The position numbers were made by a program, and so were the translations under genes. The notes beneath the pieces are model-generated. The model was not told where the DNA came from and did not search any database. It saw nothing but the letters and a program-made list of their open reading frames with translations. A stretch of 64,000 nucleotides of DNA from Bacillota bacterium (GTDB taxonomy: Bacteria; Bacillota; Clostridia; Christensenellales; Aristaeellaceae): NCBI GenBank assembly GCA_023392515.1, contig JAEVYX010000035.1, positions 5,663 to 69,662 of the forward strand, written 5' to 3'. Shown in pieces: positions 57,255 to 64,000 of the stretch; position 1 is the first letter of the stretch, and each line of letters starts with the position of its first letter.

Positions 57255-58117
57255 ACACGATCTATGCTGTGATGGATGCGATTTTGCCGTTTGAATTTTT
57301 ATCCTTTCAGTTTATGAAAAACGCGCTTATTGCCATCCTGCTATTAACTCCGCTCCTGGGCCTTTTGGGCACCATGGCGGTAAATCAACGCATGGCCTTT
57401 TTTTCCGATGCGCTGGGCCACAGCGCCCTGACAGGCATCGGGCTTGGCATTTTACTGGGGATGCACAGCGACTTATTGTCTATGCTGCTCTTTGGCGTGA
57501 TCTGGGCGCTGCTCATCAGCCGGATCAAGCAAACAGGAACCACGTCGGTGGATACCATCATCAGCGTGTTTTCCAGCACCAGCATTGCTTTAGGCTTGGT
57601 GATCCTGGCCCGTGGGGGCGGGTTTGCCAAATATTCCTCCTTGCTTATCGGGGATGTGCTGGCGGTGGCGCCGGCGGATCTTCTCTATCTATTTCTTGCT
57701 TTGCTGGGCGGCGTAGCGCTATGGGTCGTCATGTTCAATGCCCTTTTGCTCACCAGCATCAATCCTGCTCTGGCCCGCAGCCGGAACGTGCCTACAAGGC
57801 TTGTAGAATACGGCTTTGTAGTGCTGGTCGCTTTTGCCGTTATGCTTTCCATCCGCTGGGTGGGAGTGCTGCTTATCAATGCCCTTTTGATCCTTCCCGC
57901 TGCCGCAGGGCGCAACCTAGCCCGCAGCACAAGGGGCCATGCGGGGTACAGCGTGCTTGCCGCCGCCACAAGCGGCGTGGCCGGGCTGATCCTGGCCTTT
58001 TATTGGAACACCTCCGCCGGAGCGGCCATCGTACTGTGTGCTGCATGTTGGTACGCGGTAAGCCTGGTGGTAATGTCTTTGCGCAAACAAAAAGACAAGT
58101 CCCATTCAGGCTTATAA
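57251..58117 (+). CDS. Metal ABC transporter permease (ZnuB-like, ABC-3 family)
   Basis: A 288-residue membrane protein with eight to nine helices. Family marks are FFSDALGHSALTGIGLGILLG near residue 50, TTSVDTIISVFSSTSIALGLVILARG near 98 (the ABC-3 motif), TRLVEYGFVVLVAFAVMLSIRWVG near 182 and INALLILPAAAGRNLARSTRG near 206. These are the same helices that pass Zn2+ or Mn2+ in ZnuB and MntC-type permeases. It ends the metallophosphoesterase-ATPase-permease operon. No zur or mntR box was recognised upstream. No substrate-binding protein gene is near. Confidence 0.87.
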   Translation: MNTIYAVMDAILPFEFLSFQFMKNALIAILLLTPLLGLLGTMAVNQRMAFFSDALGHSALTGIGLGILLGMHSDLLSMLLFGVIWALLISRIKQTGTTSVDTIISVFSSTSIALGLVILARGGGFAKYSSLLIGDVLAVAPADLLYLFLALLGGVALWVVMFNALLLTSINPALARSRNVPTRLVEYGFVVLVAFAVMLSIRWVGVLLINALLILPAAAGRNLARSTRGHAGYSVLAAATSGVAGLILAFYWNTSAGAAIVLCAACWYAVSLVVMSLRKQKDKSHSGL

Positions 58118-58175
58118 AAATATTGAATTGCAGCCGACAGACGCTGCTGCGGTAAGTTTATGTTCGTATAATGAT

Positions 58176-58267
58176 ATTCAAAGAGAAGGATTTCGCGCCT
58201 GTGGACGCGACCAAAGGGCTTTCCGATCGTCCCTTCGGATGCCATCTCTATGAATGAACATAATTAT
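58176..58267 (+). repeat. Structured intergenic element, copy 2 (after the ABC permease gene)
   Basis: Shares CCAAAGGGCTTTCCGATCG unchanged, and about three quarters of nearby bases, with the element at 2581-2682. It folds in a similar way: an outer stem ATTCA/TGAAT and AGAGA/TCTCT (58176-58186 with 58245-58255) around a GC-rich inner hairpin. It lies between the znuB-like gene and the promoter of the gene at 58413, so it is probably not in that gene's leader. The remaining intergenic bases show nothing. Confidence 0.6.
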
Positions 58268-58329
58268 TTAACTAACACTACAACCCTATTTTTGGCATTT
58301 CAAAACATTGCATGACGAATGTTTCCCTA

Positions 58330-58358
58330 TTGCGTGTGAATCTTCCAAATGGTACAAT
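58330..58358 (+). promoter_or_regulatory. Promoter of the YczE-like gene
   Basis: TTGCGT, 17 bases, TACAAT, about 48 bases before the start codon and downstream of the repeat element. Confidence 0.6.
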
Positions 58359-58412
58359 ACCCGACGGTTGCGTATTTATCACCCGGTGGATGGGAAAGGA
58401 ATTCTATTTTTT

Positions 58413-59060
58413 ATGAAAATAAAGCAGGATGGCAAGCGAATCCTGGTAACCATCATCGGCATCGTCCTGGTGGGCTTAAGCGCCGGCGTGTTTCGCAAGA
58501 CAGGCTTTGGTACCGATCCCTATACCTGCATGAATCTTGGCCTTTCCGGCTTTTTCGGCATGGACTTTGGCACATTTCAATTATTGGTCAACATTGTGCT
58601 GCTGCTCATGATGCTTCTGTTTTCCCGGCACTTTATCGGGTTTGGCACGTTTGTCAATATGATTTTTATGGGCTATATTTCAGACTTTTCACTTTCCATG
58701 CTGGATAGGCTTCTTGGGCCGGTGCTTTCCCTGGGCTTTCGGCTCACTTTGCTGTTTATTGCGGTGATCGTCATCTGCATAGGCGCGGCACTGTATATGG
58801 AGGCGAATCTGGGGATAGCCCCTTACGATGCTATGGGCTATCTTCTGGAGCGCATTGAAAAGCGGAGGCTTTCTTACCGCTATAACCGCATCATTACGGA
58901 TGTTGTCGCCGTTGCAATCGGCTTTTCCTTCGGCTCGGTCGTCGGCATCGGAACAGTCATTCTTTCCTTTTTCACAGGGCCTTTGATTACCTTCTTTCGC
59001 GATCATTTTGCGTCCAAAGTAATGGGCAGCCCGCTAACCGGGAAAGTATCCGCGCTGTAA
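58413..59060 (+). CDS. YczE/YitT-family membrane protein
   Basis: A 215-residue membrane protein with five to six helices. The motifs LVGLSAGVFRKTGFGTDPYTCMNLGLSGF near residue 19 and GAALYMEANLGIAPYDAM near 127 are the repeated Gly-x-x-Pro-Tyr/Asp pattern typical of the YczE/YyaS/YitT group. Members of this group are polytopic proteins of unknown role, and some are linked to lipopeptide synthesis in Bacillus. The start follows AAAGGAATTC by about 10 bases, which is long, so the start is not certain. It is a single-gene unit with its own promoter and terminator. Confidence 0.75.
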   Translation: MKIKQDGKRILVTIIGIVLVGLSAGVFRKTGFGTDPYTCMNLGLSGFFGMDFGTFQLLVNIVLLLMMLLFSRHFIGFGTFVNMIFMGYISDFSLSMLDRLLGPVLSLGFRLTLLFIAVIVICIGAALYMEANLGIAPYDAMGYLLERIEKRRLSYRYNRIITDVVAVAIGFSFGSVVGIGTVILSFFTGPLITFFRDHFASKVMGSPLTGKVSAL

Positions 59061-59089
59061 CTGCTATTGCAGCCCATGCATCCATCAAA

Positions 59090-59149
59090 AAAAAGCCGCC
59101 GGATTGGAAAGGCACGCAAAATACGCCTTCCGCAATCCGACGGCTTTTT
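59090..59149 (+). terminator. Bidirectional terminator between convergent genes
   Basis: A long stem AAAAAGCCG.CGGATTG paired with CAATCCG.CGGCTTTTT and T-runs on both strands. It serves the YczE-like gene and the LCP gene. Confidence 0.85.
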
Positions 59150-59173
59150 CATATTGAAAAAATCAGCTATCCA

Positions 59174-60040
59174 TTACACAGCGTTACCATACAGGAAAGC
59201 ATGCACCGCATCAATTTCAGCCTGCATATCCTCCGCCGCCACAACGCTGTGCAGATTTACAGTATTCCGCGTGCCTTGCAGGGGTGAGCGCATATCTTCC
59301 ATCCCGGATATCTTAATGGATACAAGAGAAAACGCAGTTGACACGATATCATTCAGCGACATGTTTGTCTTGAGATAGTCCAGCATCCCGCCGGCCAGAT
59401 CGATCATATCATCCATTTTCAGTTTCAGGCCTTTTTGCAGGCATGCGGAAAGCACCTTGCGCTGGCGCACACTTCGCAAAGCATCGTCATCGGCACCGCG
59501 GCTTCTCATATAGGATATAGCCTGGCTTCCGCCGATGCTTTGCTTGCCGGCTTTTTCAAAAGCCTTCGTTATTTTATCTGCGCTGAGGATATCCAGCTCG
59601 TCCTCAAGCACCTCCACTTCCACACCGCCCAGAGAATCTATCATTCTTTGCATTCCTGAAAAATCCACCAGCGCAAAATAGGGAATATCCAGGTGAAACA
59701 CTTCATTTATCGTCTGAAGGGTCAGCTGCGGTCCGCCCAGGTAAGTCGCCGCGCATAGTCTATCGGCGCCATGGCCATTAGGAAATTCCACAAGATAATC
59801 CCGGTTCAGGCTGACCATTTTCACGGCGCCTGTCTTCAGATGCAGGGTCGCAATCACAATGGCATCGGACCGGCCCAATTCCGAATCATCCTTAACCTCT
59901 TTCTCCATTTGATCCGTACCCAGAAGAAGAATGGTGAAGGTATCCGCAGGCGCAGCCAGCGCATGGCAGAAAAAAACCCCCGTCAGCAAAAGTATGGTGC
60001 ACATAAGCGCAAAAGCATTACGAATCATGTTCTGCCGCAT
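59174..60040 (-). CDS. LytR-CpsA-Psr (LCP) family protein, second copy
   Basis: A 288-residue exported enzyme: signal-anchor (IRNAFALMCTILLLTGVFF) followed directly by the LCP domain (about 35-230: FTILLLGTDQMEKEV, GRSDAIVIATLHL, MVSLNRDYLVEFP, DFSGMQRMIDSLGGVEVEVL, GSQAISYMRSRGADDDALRSVRQRKV). It lacks the acidic linker of the LCP protein at 11185. It lies next to the polysaccharide locus on the other strand, which suggests that it links that polymer to the wall. The start at 60040 follows GGGAGGG by 5 to 6 bases. Confidence 0.9.
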   Translation of the reverse strand: MRQNMIRNAFALMCTILLLTGVFFCHALAAPADTFTILLLGTDQMEKEVKDDSELGRSDAIVIATLHLKTGAVKMVSLNRDYLVEFPNGHGADRLCAATYLGGPQLTLQTINEVFHLDIPYFALVDFSGMQRMIDSLGGVEVEVLEDELDILSADKITKAFEKAGKQSIGGSQAISYMRSRGADDDALRSVRQRKVLSACLQKGLKLKMDDMIDLAGGMLDYLKTNMSLNDIVSTAFSLVSIKISGMEDMRSPLQGTRNTVNLHSVVAAEDMQAEIDAVHAFLYGNAV

Positions 60041-60179
60041 AAAAACCCTCCCGATATCCATTTGTAATCTATCTTCTATTTTACACGTCCTGCGTTTCGG
60101 GCGGTAAACAACCGCAAGTGATTGGGGCACCACATTAAGCAAATCGGGGAAAAAACCAGGAATATCGCCATCTCCTTGC

Positions 60180-60242
60180 TTGCGGGATAAGAAAAATTGG
60201 ATATACTGGTCCATAGTAAAAAATATCCAATGCAATTGGACC
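60180..60242 (+). promoter_or_regulatory. Promoter and interlocked inverted repeats before the polysaccharide locus
   Basis: TTGCGG (60180-60185), 16 bases, TATACT (60202-60207). Two inverted repeats interlock: ATTGGATAT/ATATCCAAT (60196-60204 with 60223-60231) and GGTCCA/TGGACC (60208-60213 with 60237-60242). The order a-b-a'-b' could be paired operators or, if transcription starts earlier, a pseudoknot. The rest of 60243-60354 holds a possible GGGGG/CTCCCC hairpin near 60270-60299. Confidence 0.5.
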
Positions 60243-60354
60243 GATCCAGGCATAATACCATATACGCACGTGGGGGTTCCGCTGTCATCGGAGACTCTCC
60301 CCGGAAAATTCTCTTTGCAAGCTGTAATTACACCAATCACGGAGGAAGCGCATC

Positions 60355-61734
60355 ATGCAGGAAATGGCCATCAAGGATATATTGGATACGGTAAAAAAGC
60401 GATTATGGGTGATCCTCATATTTTGCGTTATTGTTACTGCTATGGTGGGCGTATATTACCTGAAACAGCCGAATGAGTTTACCGCCCAGACGACGCTCTA
60501 TGTACTGTTCGATTATGAGGACAACCTTGGGCAGACCCGGTATGATACGACTGCCAGCGCACAATTCGCGGGCGATTTCAAAGAGCTGATGAAGACCAAC
60601 AGCATCATGTCCCAAACGCTGGCCAGGCTTGGCATCGATAAAGAAGCTTTCAAGGGTGTAAGCATTGACGTTGCCGCTGTTACCGGAACACGTGTCCTCA
60701 ATGTAACGGCCACCAGCCTGGAGCCTCTTTTAAGCATGAACGTGGCAAACACCGTAAGCCAGGTCTTTACAGAATATATCCGCAATGTGATGCGGGCAGA
60801 CACCGTAACCATCGCGGCGGAAGCGACGCTTCCTGAAATCCCCTCCGGCCCGCCCCGCACAAGAAATACATTGCTGGCTTTCGGGGTAAGCTTGATGTTT
60901 GCCTTGGGAATTGCGCTGGCCATCGAAATGCTGAATACAACCCTGAGAAATTCCGGCGAGGTAGAAAAAGAGCTGGAGCTGCCGGTGCTTGCCAGCATGC
61001 AGAGCTTCAAAAAGGAACTGGATCGGGTAAATCAAAAGCAGCCAAAAAGGAAAACGCTCTTGCAGTCCATTCCCGCCGCCACCAAAGAAAATGCCAAAAC
61101 CCTTGCGACGAATGTGCAATTTGCCACCGTAGGCCATCCGGTACAAACGCTGCTGTTTACATCCAGTATTGCAGGCGAAGGAAAAAGCTCGCTGCTCCTA
61201 TTGCTTGCGGATGCTTTGGCGGATTTAGGAAAGCGCGTGCTGATAGTGGATATGGATATGCGCAATCCAAGCATTGGGCGGTATTTGGGTGTCCGATGCC
61301 GCAATGACCTGTTTGATTACCTGGTAGACGCCGCCAGGCTGGATAAGGTGATCTGCAAAACGGAGAACCCCCGGGTGTTCTTTATCGATTCTCATCACCG
61401 CCTTGCCTCCGTTTCACAGATTGTCAATTACGAAGTGTTTGAAATGTTTTTGGATACTGTCAAGAAGGATTATGACATGATTCTTTTTGATACGCCTCCC
61501 CTGGGGTTGTTTATTGATGCCGCCGTGCTGGCAAACAGCATGGACGCTGCGTTGCTGGTCGTCGGCAGCGGTATGGCTGATCGGACACATGCCCGCAGTG
61601 TGGTGGAGCAGCTGCGCAAAGCCAACGCAAATATTCTGGGAGTGGCCTTCAATTTCGCAGCTCAGCACAAATCACAAAAGTATTACTATGGAAATTCGTA
61701 CGGGTATTACAGCCAGAGCAAGGTGCAATCCTGA
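60355..61734 (+). CDS. Fused Wzz-type chain-length regulator and BY-tyrosine kinase
   Basis: A 459-residue Wzc-like protein. Wzz part (about 1-200): two membrane helices (VILIFCVIVTAMVGVYYL near 20, and LAFGVSLMFALGIALA near 176) around an outside domain. BY-kinase part (about 205-440): Walker A TSSIAGEGKSSLLLLLADAL near 268, A' VLIVDMDMRNPSIG, and B MILFDTPPLGLFIDAA. The end is a Tyr-rich tail (KSQKYYYGNSYGYYSQSK) for autophosphorylation. It should control polymer length. In most Firmicutes the two parts are separate chains, so fusion is worth noting. The Shine-Dalgarno site is GGAGGAAG. Confidence 0.92.
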   Translation: MQEMAIKDILDTVKKRLWVILIFCVIVTAMVGVYYLKQPNEFTAQTTLYVLFDYEDNLGQTRYDTTASAQFAGDFKELMKTNSIMSQTLARLGIDKEAFKGVSIDVAAVTGTRVLNVTATSLEPLLSMNVANTVSQVFTEYIRNVMRADTVTIAAEATLPEIPSGPPRTRNTLLAFGVSLMFALGIALAIEMLNTTLRNSGEVEKELELPVLASMQSFKKELDRVNQKQPKRKTLLQSIPAATKENAKTLATNVQFATVGHPVQTLLFTSSIAGEGKSSLLLLLADALADLGKRVLIVDMDMRNPSIGRYLGVRCRNDLFDYLVDAARLDKVICKTENPRVFFIDSHHRLASVSQIVNYEVFEMFLDTVKKDYDMILFDTPPLGLFIDAAVLANSMDAALLVVGSGMADRTHARSVVEQLRKANANILGVAFNFAAQHKSQKYYYGNSYGYYSQSKVQS

Positions 61735-61767
61735 CCCACAAAACCCGAGTATGAAAGGACTACATCT

Positions 61768-62439
61768 ATGCTGGATCTTCATGCTCATATCCTTCCGGGC
61801 GTGGATGACGGCGCGCGAACCCAGGACGAAGCGCTGAAAATGCTGGATGCCGCCAGCAGTATTGGCGTGGATACGATTGTAGCTACGCCCCATGTCCGAA
61901 GCGAATCCGCCAACTATCCCAAAATATTTGCTGCGTACGAATGGCTTTCCTCCCGTGCCAGCGTGGCAGGCGTGCGCCTTCTTTTGGGATATGAAGTCTA
62001 TTACAGGGTTCTGCTTCATAAAGACCCGGCCAGGTTAAGACATCTATGCATTACCAATACCAACACACTGCTTTTGGAGCTGTCAAATGACCATCTCTTT
62101 CCACAATGGGAGTATATCCTAAGCGATTTGGTGCAAGAAGGGTACGATCCGGTGATCGCGCATCCGGAACGATATGTGTATATTCAGGAACATCCGGAGA
62201 TTATCGCACAAATGAGGCGATATGGGTGTAAGATACAACTCGATGCACGGGCCTTCCAGAAGCCGTTTTTCAGCAGGGAAAGAATTGCTGCGGAAAAGCT
62301 ATTGCGCTTTGGCTGGGCCGATTACATTGCCTCGGACGCCCACCATCCGGATGACTACAAATACCTGCAAAAAATACATCGCAGGCTAAAAGAGAACTGG
62401 CCCGGCGGCGTTCCCGCAGATCTATCGCTTCACGTTTAA
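61768..62439 (+). CDS. CpsB/CapC-type PHP-domain tyrosine phosphatase
   Basis: A 223-residue metal-dependent protein tyrosine phosphatase of the PHP family. Metal ligands are visible in DLHAHILPGVDDGART at residue 3 (HxH), ATPHVR near 40, LGYEVYY near 72 (Glu), IAHPERY near 130 and SDAHHPDDY near 195. Together with the BY-kinase encoded 33 bases upstream it should set the phosphorylation cycle that times polysaccharide chain length and export. Length and motifs are normal. A ribosome site AAGGA lies 8 bases before ATG. Confidence 0.92.
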   Translation: MLDLHAHILPGVDDGARTQDEALKMLDAASSIGVDTIVATPHVRSESANYPKIFAAYEWLSSRASVAGVRLLLGYEVYYRVLLHKDPARLRHLCITNTNTLLLELSNDHLFPQWEYILSDLVQEGYDPVIAHPERYVYIQEHPEIIAQMRRYGCKIQLDARAFQKPFFSRERIAAEKLLRFGWADYIASDAHHPDDYKYLQKIHRRLKENWPGGVPADLSLHV

Positions 62440-62595
62440 TTGACTTCGTGTATACCAAAATATCAAACGCTGCAGAAGCCGGCCAGTACGGTTTGTCTGA
62501 CGGAGTTCTGCCGCGCATACGGATTTTCAGTGTTACCTTCCCTATGGAAGGCAGCAGGGCGAAGCTTTCCATTCATAAGGGGAGGGGAAACATAT

Positions 62596-63129
62596 ATGCA
62601 GGATGATGTACATAGCTATTGCCTGTATTGCACGACCGGCAAAGAGCAAAATGTAGCTGCGCAAATCACAGGCGAGACCGGATTTACCGCATTTGCTCCC
62701 ACCCTCGTCCAGGTTGAATGGAAGGGCCGCATGGCAGCGAGGCGGGAACAGATCATGTTTCCGGGCTATGTCTTTTTTTATGCCAGCTGCGCCGACACCC
62801 TTCCCCAGGTGAGTAAAATCACCCATGTCCGAAAGCTGCTCACATATGGCGGCGGACAGCAATTCTTGTACGGGCATGATGAGGACATTGCCCAATGGCT
62901 GTTTCAATATGGCGGGGTCATCCGGGAATCCAAAGCATTGCGGGAAGGCGATCACATCGTCGTGGTGGACGGGCCTATGAAGGATTTGGGCGGCGTCATC
63001 AAGACGGTTAACAAGCAGCGTCAGCGGGCAAACATTGAGTTTACCTTCGGCGGCCTCACGAGAAATGTATGGATGGCCTTCGATTGGGTTTCCTCCGCGG
63101 AGGAGGCTCCTCCTGCACGGATTGGATAA
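62596..63129 (+). CDS. loaP: LoaP-type NusG-like antitermination factor
   Basis: A 177-residue specialised NusG paralog. The NGN domain has YCLYCTTGKEQNVAAQI and FPGYVFFYASC near residue 53; the KOW domain follows from about 118 (ALREGDHIVVVDGPMKDLGGVIKTVNKQRQRANIEF). LoaP proteins bind a hairpin in nascent RNA and let RNA polymerase read through terminators in long secondary-metabolite or polysaccharide operons. Here it lies between the phosphatase gene and a leader with a terminator ahead of the sugar transferase gene, the usual setting. Start at 62596 follows GGAGGGG by 8 bases. In this window it is not the housekeeping nusG, because it lacks the secE/rpl neighbours. Confidence 0.92.
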   Translation: MQDDVHSYCLYCTTGKEQNVAAQITGETGFTAFAPTLVQVEWKGRMAARREQIMFPGYVFFYASCADTLPQVSKITHVRKLLTYGGGQQFLYGHDEDIAQWLFQYGGVIRESKALREGDHIVVVDGPMKDLGGVIKTVNKQRQRANIEFTFGGLTRNVWMAFDWVSSAEEAPPARIG

Positions 63130-63446
63130 CTCACCCATTGCATCCGGCAAAGTCAGCCATTTCAGCCTCTGAAAATGGCAAGTAGCAAAAACGAAAATCA
63201 CGCCTGTCAAAGGCTTTTTTTGATTGGTGAAAAAGTGAGGAACTGTTTCTTTCAATAGGAATTTTGTCCGAATACAGACAGCCGAGAAGGTTTTTCAATC
63301 ATTCTGCTCCCCGTTTTACTCCCCCTTCATTTTCTCATAAATATCCCCACTTTTGGGCAAATTTGTAATGTCAAAAAGGGGCTATTCATTGGGTGTATGG
63401 GCTCTGTTTGAGATGACCAGCAAATAAAAAATGAAGAGGCAATCAT
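63130..63446 (+). promoter_or_regulatory. Leader of the polysaccharide operon, possible LoaP target and terminator
   Basis: This 317-base gap has no gene. A 10-pair hairpin GCCATTTCAG/CTGAAAATGGC (63156-63165 with 63169-63179, one bulged A) is followed by a weak terminator GCCT/AGGC with seven T residues (63202-63221). A larger CCCC...GGGG pairing lies near 63345-63383. A hairpin plus terminator after loaP fits a LoaP-controlled read-through region. No clear promoter was seen. Confidence 0.5.
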
Positions 63447-64000
63447 ATGGCGGAAGAAAGAACAACCCCCTTTGGGGAAAGCACGGTGGCAGTCGATGGT
63501 TCCCAGGGCTTTGCAATTCTACAGCCGGAGCGCGCCTATGCCGGCCATGAATCCGTTGCCTATGCGTTTGCGAAAAGGGCCATGGATATTCTGCTGTCCA
63601 TATTGGCCATGTTCGCATTGTCGCCGCTTTTGCTTCTAGTTTCTATAGCCATCTACCTGGATGATCCAAAGGGCAGCCCAATCTTTATACAGAACCGCAT
63701 CGGCAAAGACGGGAAACCATTTCGCTTTCTCAAGTTCCGAAGCATGGTGGTGGATGCGGAAGCCCGGCTGAAGGAGCTTCAGGCGCAAAACGAAATGGAC
63801 GGCCCCGTGTTCAAAATTAGGAACGATCCCAGAGTCACCCGGATTGGGAGAATCATCCGAAGGACAAGCATTGATGAGCTTCCCCAGCTTTTCAACATCC
63901 TCCGCGGGGATATGTCCATCGTCGGCCCAAGGCCGCCCCTTCCCCGGGAGGTGGAACAGTACGGCCCCTATGAAATGCAGCGGCTGCTGGTAAAGCCCGG
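63447..64000 (+). CDS. Bacterial sugar transferase, priming glycosyltransferase (partial)
   Basis: The first 184 codons of a polyisoprenyl-phosphate hexose-1-phosphate transferase, which loads the first sugar on the lipid carrier for a cell-surface polysaccharide. Family marks: FAKRAMDILLSILAMFALSP (membrane helix with KRxxD), SPIFIQNRIGKDGKPFRFLKFRSM, RVTRIGRIIRRTSIDELPQL and GDMSIVGPRPPLP, the catalytic Asp-Glu and PRP motifs. The N-terminal 40 residues are a soluble extension; WbaP-type helix bundles are absent, so it is the short form. Start at 63447 follows GAAGAGG by 7 bases. It opens the operon beyond the window. Confidence 0.92.
   Translation, partial: MAEERTTPFGESTVAVDGSQGFAILQPERAYAGHESVAYAFAKRAMDILLSILAMFALSPLLLLVSIAIYLDDPKGSPIFIQNRIGKDGKPFRFLKFRSMVVDAEARLKELQAQNEMDGPVFKIRNDPRVTRIGRIIRRTSIDELPQLFNILRGDMSIVGPRPPLPREVEQYGPYEMQRLLVKP

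Noticed and set aside
62440..62595. A longer N-terminus for LoaP starting at 62440
   Set aside because: It lacks a ribosome site; GGAGGGG before 62596 decides the start and the NGN domain begins there.

Overview
The window looks like a Gram-positive, probably endospore-related Clostridia chromosome. I infer this from Shine-Dalgarno-led genes of moderate to high G+C, TTGACA/TATAAT-type promoters, intrinsic terminators, a T-box in front of leuS, ParA/ParB (Soj/Spo0J), LCP wall-assembly proteins, CotH-type kinases, a spore photoproduct lyase-like protein and an autokinase/PHP phosphatase/LoaP polysaccharide locus. No rRNA, tRNA, CRISPR array or transposase was seen. The exact genus cannot be told by eye.

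Region by region: 1-2763 is a methionine operon on the minus strand (metA, metF, a stand-alone MetH reactivation domain, and the 5' end of metH). 2846-5194 is an ABC exporter. 5464-7327 holds a VanY-like wall protein without its zinc ligands and a response-regulator-like protein without its phosphorylation residues, facing each other across a terminator. 7443-11091 is an envelope block (TPM, LemA, TelA, XpaC). 11185-16951 holds an LCP protein and a 1487-residue secreted protein. 17179-21960 holds RlmD-type methyltransferase, a DUF6054-like protein, lysA and guaA. 22160-23557 is a TlpA/CcdA redox pair. 23573-24398 is a small AT-rich acetyltransferase cassette that has split a terminator. 24421-27440 holds parB, parA and a YhiN-type flavoprotein. 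27667-32046 holds a flavoprotein/HAD phosphatase/PepT operon and a membrane protein.

32144-36223 holds two radical-SAM proteins around two divergent AraC/GyrI-like regulators. 36269-38321 is a YtrA-like GntR/ABC operon. 38431-40550 has a DinB-like protein and an HD-GYP protein with overlapping stop codons. 40619-45532 is a MutS2-like protein plus ABC transporter operon behind a long structured leader. 45542-48490 holds a 51-residue protein, leuS and its T-box. 48593-54291 is a tandem trio of CotH-like secreted proteins and a small membrane protein. 54376-58117 holds a DUF1874-like protein, a HAD hydrolase, a metallophosphoesterase and a ZnuCB-like metal transporter. 58413-60040 holds a YczE-like membrane protein and a second LCP protein. 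60180-64000 is the start of an extracellular polysaccharide locus (Wzz/tyrosine kinase, PHP phosphatase, LoaP antiterminator, priming sugar transferase), which continues past the window.

The most unusual points are: the cassette inserted exactly in the loop of an intrinsic terminator, flanked by a 14-bp direct repeat; the switch-like leader of the mutS2 operon; a structured intergenic element present twice; a Shine-Dalgarno site locked in a perfect 17-bp terminator hairpin after leuS; and four enzyme-family proteins with missing catalytic residues. All family calls are by eye from sequence motifs; no database search was run.
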